Shown here piece after piece: positions 63,420 through 64,000 of a DNA stretch of 64,000 nucleotides. The notes beneath the pieces are model-generated. The model saw only the letters and a program-made list of their open reading frames with translations, made no database searches and was not told where the DNA came from. Position 1 is the stretch's first letter. Every line of letters begins with the position of its first letter. The DNA is from Dryocosmus kuriphilus (Eukaryota > Arthropoda > Insecta > Hymenoptera > Cynipidae): the NCBI GenBank assembly GCA_038277395.1, contig CM076196.1, forward strand, positions 130,135,410 to 130,199,409, given 5' to 3'. Position numbers and translations under genes: made by a program.

Positions 63420-64000
63420 AAAATTTGTTAAATTTTATCAGATTTATCACTAATTTTCTCGAAAACTTTCACTCGTATGAAAAAATGTTTAAAACAAAAA
63501 ATGTGTATCTCGGTAAGGTTCACAACTTTTGTTGCAAAGATTTTGCGAAAGTTTGAGTATTGACTAATCTAAACGCGAAAAACCTTGATTTTTAAGGGGT
63601 TTTTTTTTCATGATATTCGATGTATCACTAATTTTCGTGAAAACTACTTGTAGATAAATATGTTACAGACATAATATGTGTAACTTGATTAGATGTACAA
63701 CTTTTGTTTCCAATATTTGATAATATTGTGCGTATTGGTTTAGATAAACGCAAAAAACGTGACCGAACGCATTTTCGTAACTTTCTTCGTCTGTTTCTTG
63801 TTTTTCCAAAGCAAATCCTCTTTTTCTCCAAAAATAATGGTTTAGGCAAAAGGCGTATTCTACAAAAAAGATGTATTTTTATATTAGCTAAAACTTTTGT
63901 TTAAAGCATTTTTCTAAATTCTGCGGATTTACTGAGATAAACACAAAGAACATTATTTTTATGGTGTTTTTTATGGTTTTTACCATGAAAATCTCCTAGT
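63420..64000. repeat. Right repetitive flank of the Merlin element
   Basis: 63690-64000 is the inverted counterpart of the 320-bp repeat at the left. 63420-63690 holds two more degenerate direct copies of related sequence (ATTTATCACTAATTTTC near 63440 and 63625). The repeat leaves the window, so the true terminus is not visible. Confidence 0.65.

Overview
This window is a stretch of invertebrate, almost certainly insect, heterochromatin-like DNA. It is AT-rich and packed with nested transposable elements, satellites and hairpin repeats. I recognise no host protein-coding gene. An insect, probably a hymenopteran (ant or wasp), is my inference from the mix of families: errantivirus-like, mag-like and other Gypsy elements, a piggyBac, a Merlin, a jockey/R1-type LINE, a purine-loaded LINE of a type I associate with ants, and a capsid-encoding Polinton.

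Layout. 1-2954: 3' end of a decayed errantivirus-like element (integrase, envelope, PPT, LTR). 2960-3450: degenerate tandem repeat. 3.5-10.6 kb: mostly unassigned, with a GA-rich strip, tRNA-like SINE copies in inverted orientation and a strictly phased 22-bp minisatellite. 10617-15276: complete but dead mag-like Gypsy with 166-bp LTRs and a 5-bp target duplication. 15.3-24.9 kb: a foldback tandem repeat, then a ~772-bp/155-bp satellite invaded by a LINE (17888-21682) and by an internally deleted piggyBac (23001-24350); GC-rich mini-hairpin modules lie in the same array. 26873-31970: full-length LINE on the minus strand with 13-bp target duplications. 32637-38105: minus-strand Gypsy lacking its 5' LTR, with a 1.1-kb DNA transposon inside its RNase H. 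38-42 kb: hairpins, a satellite-header copy and an LTR-like piece. 42511-61521: an element with ~1.3-kb inverted repeats and a dead gene ending in a TSO1-like CXC domain, interrupted by a 14.9-kb Polinton (45239-60154). 61.5-64.0 kb: a Merlin element with long inverted repetitive flanks.

The Polinton is the centrepiece. It has 317-bp TIRs and a perfect 6-bp target duplication. It carries the family's core set: protein-primed DNA polymerase B, integrase, packaging ATPase, adenovirus-type protease, major and minor capsid proteins, a phospholipase A2-like protein, and several lineage-specific proteins. Several genes carry stops or frameshifts, so this copy is dead. TATA boxes sit at sensible distances before most genes. 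The two promoters near the ends, for polB and for a small OB-like protein, also carry clusters of perfect three-unit heat-shock elements; the capsid-block promoters I inspected do not. This suggests a stress-responsive early class and a plain-TATA late class, which I consider the most interesting signal here.

The insertions give a relative chronology: satellite before LINE and piggyBac; Gypsy before its DNA transposon; CXC element before Polinton.
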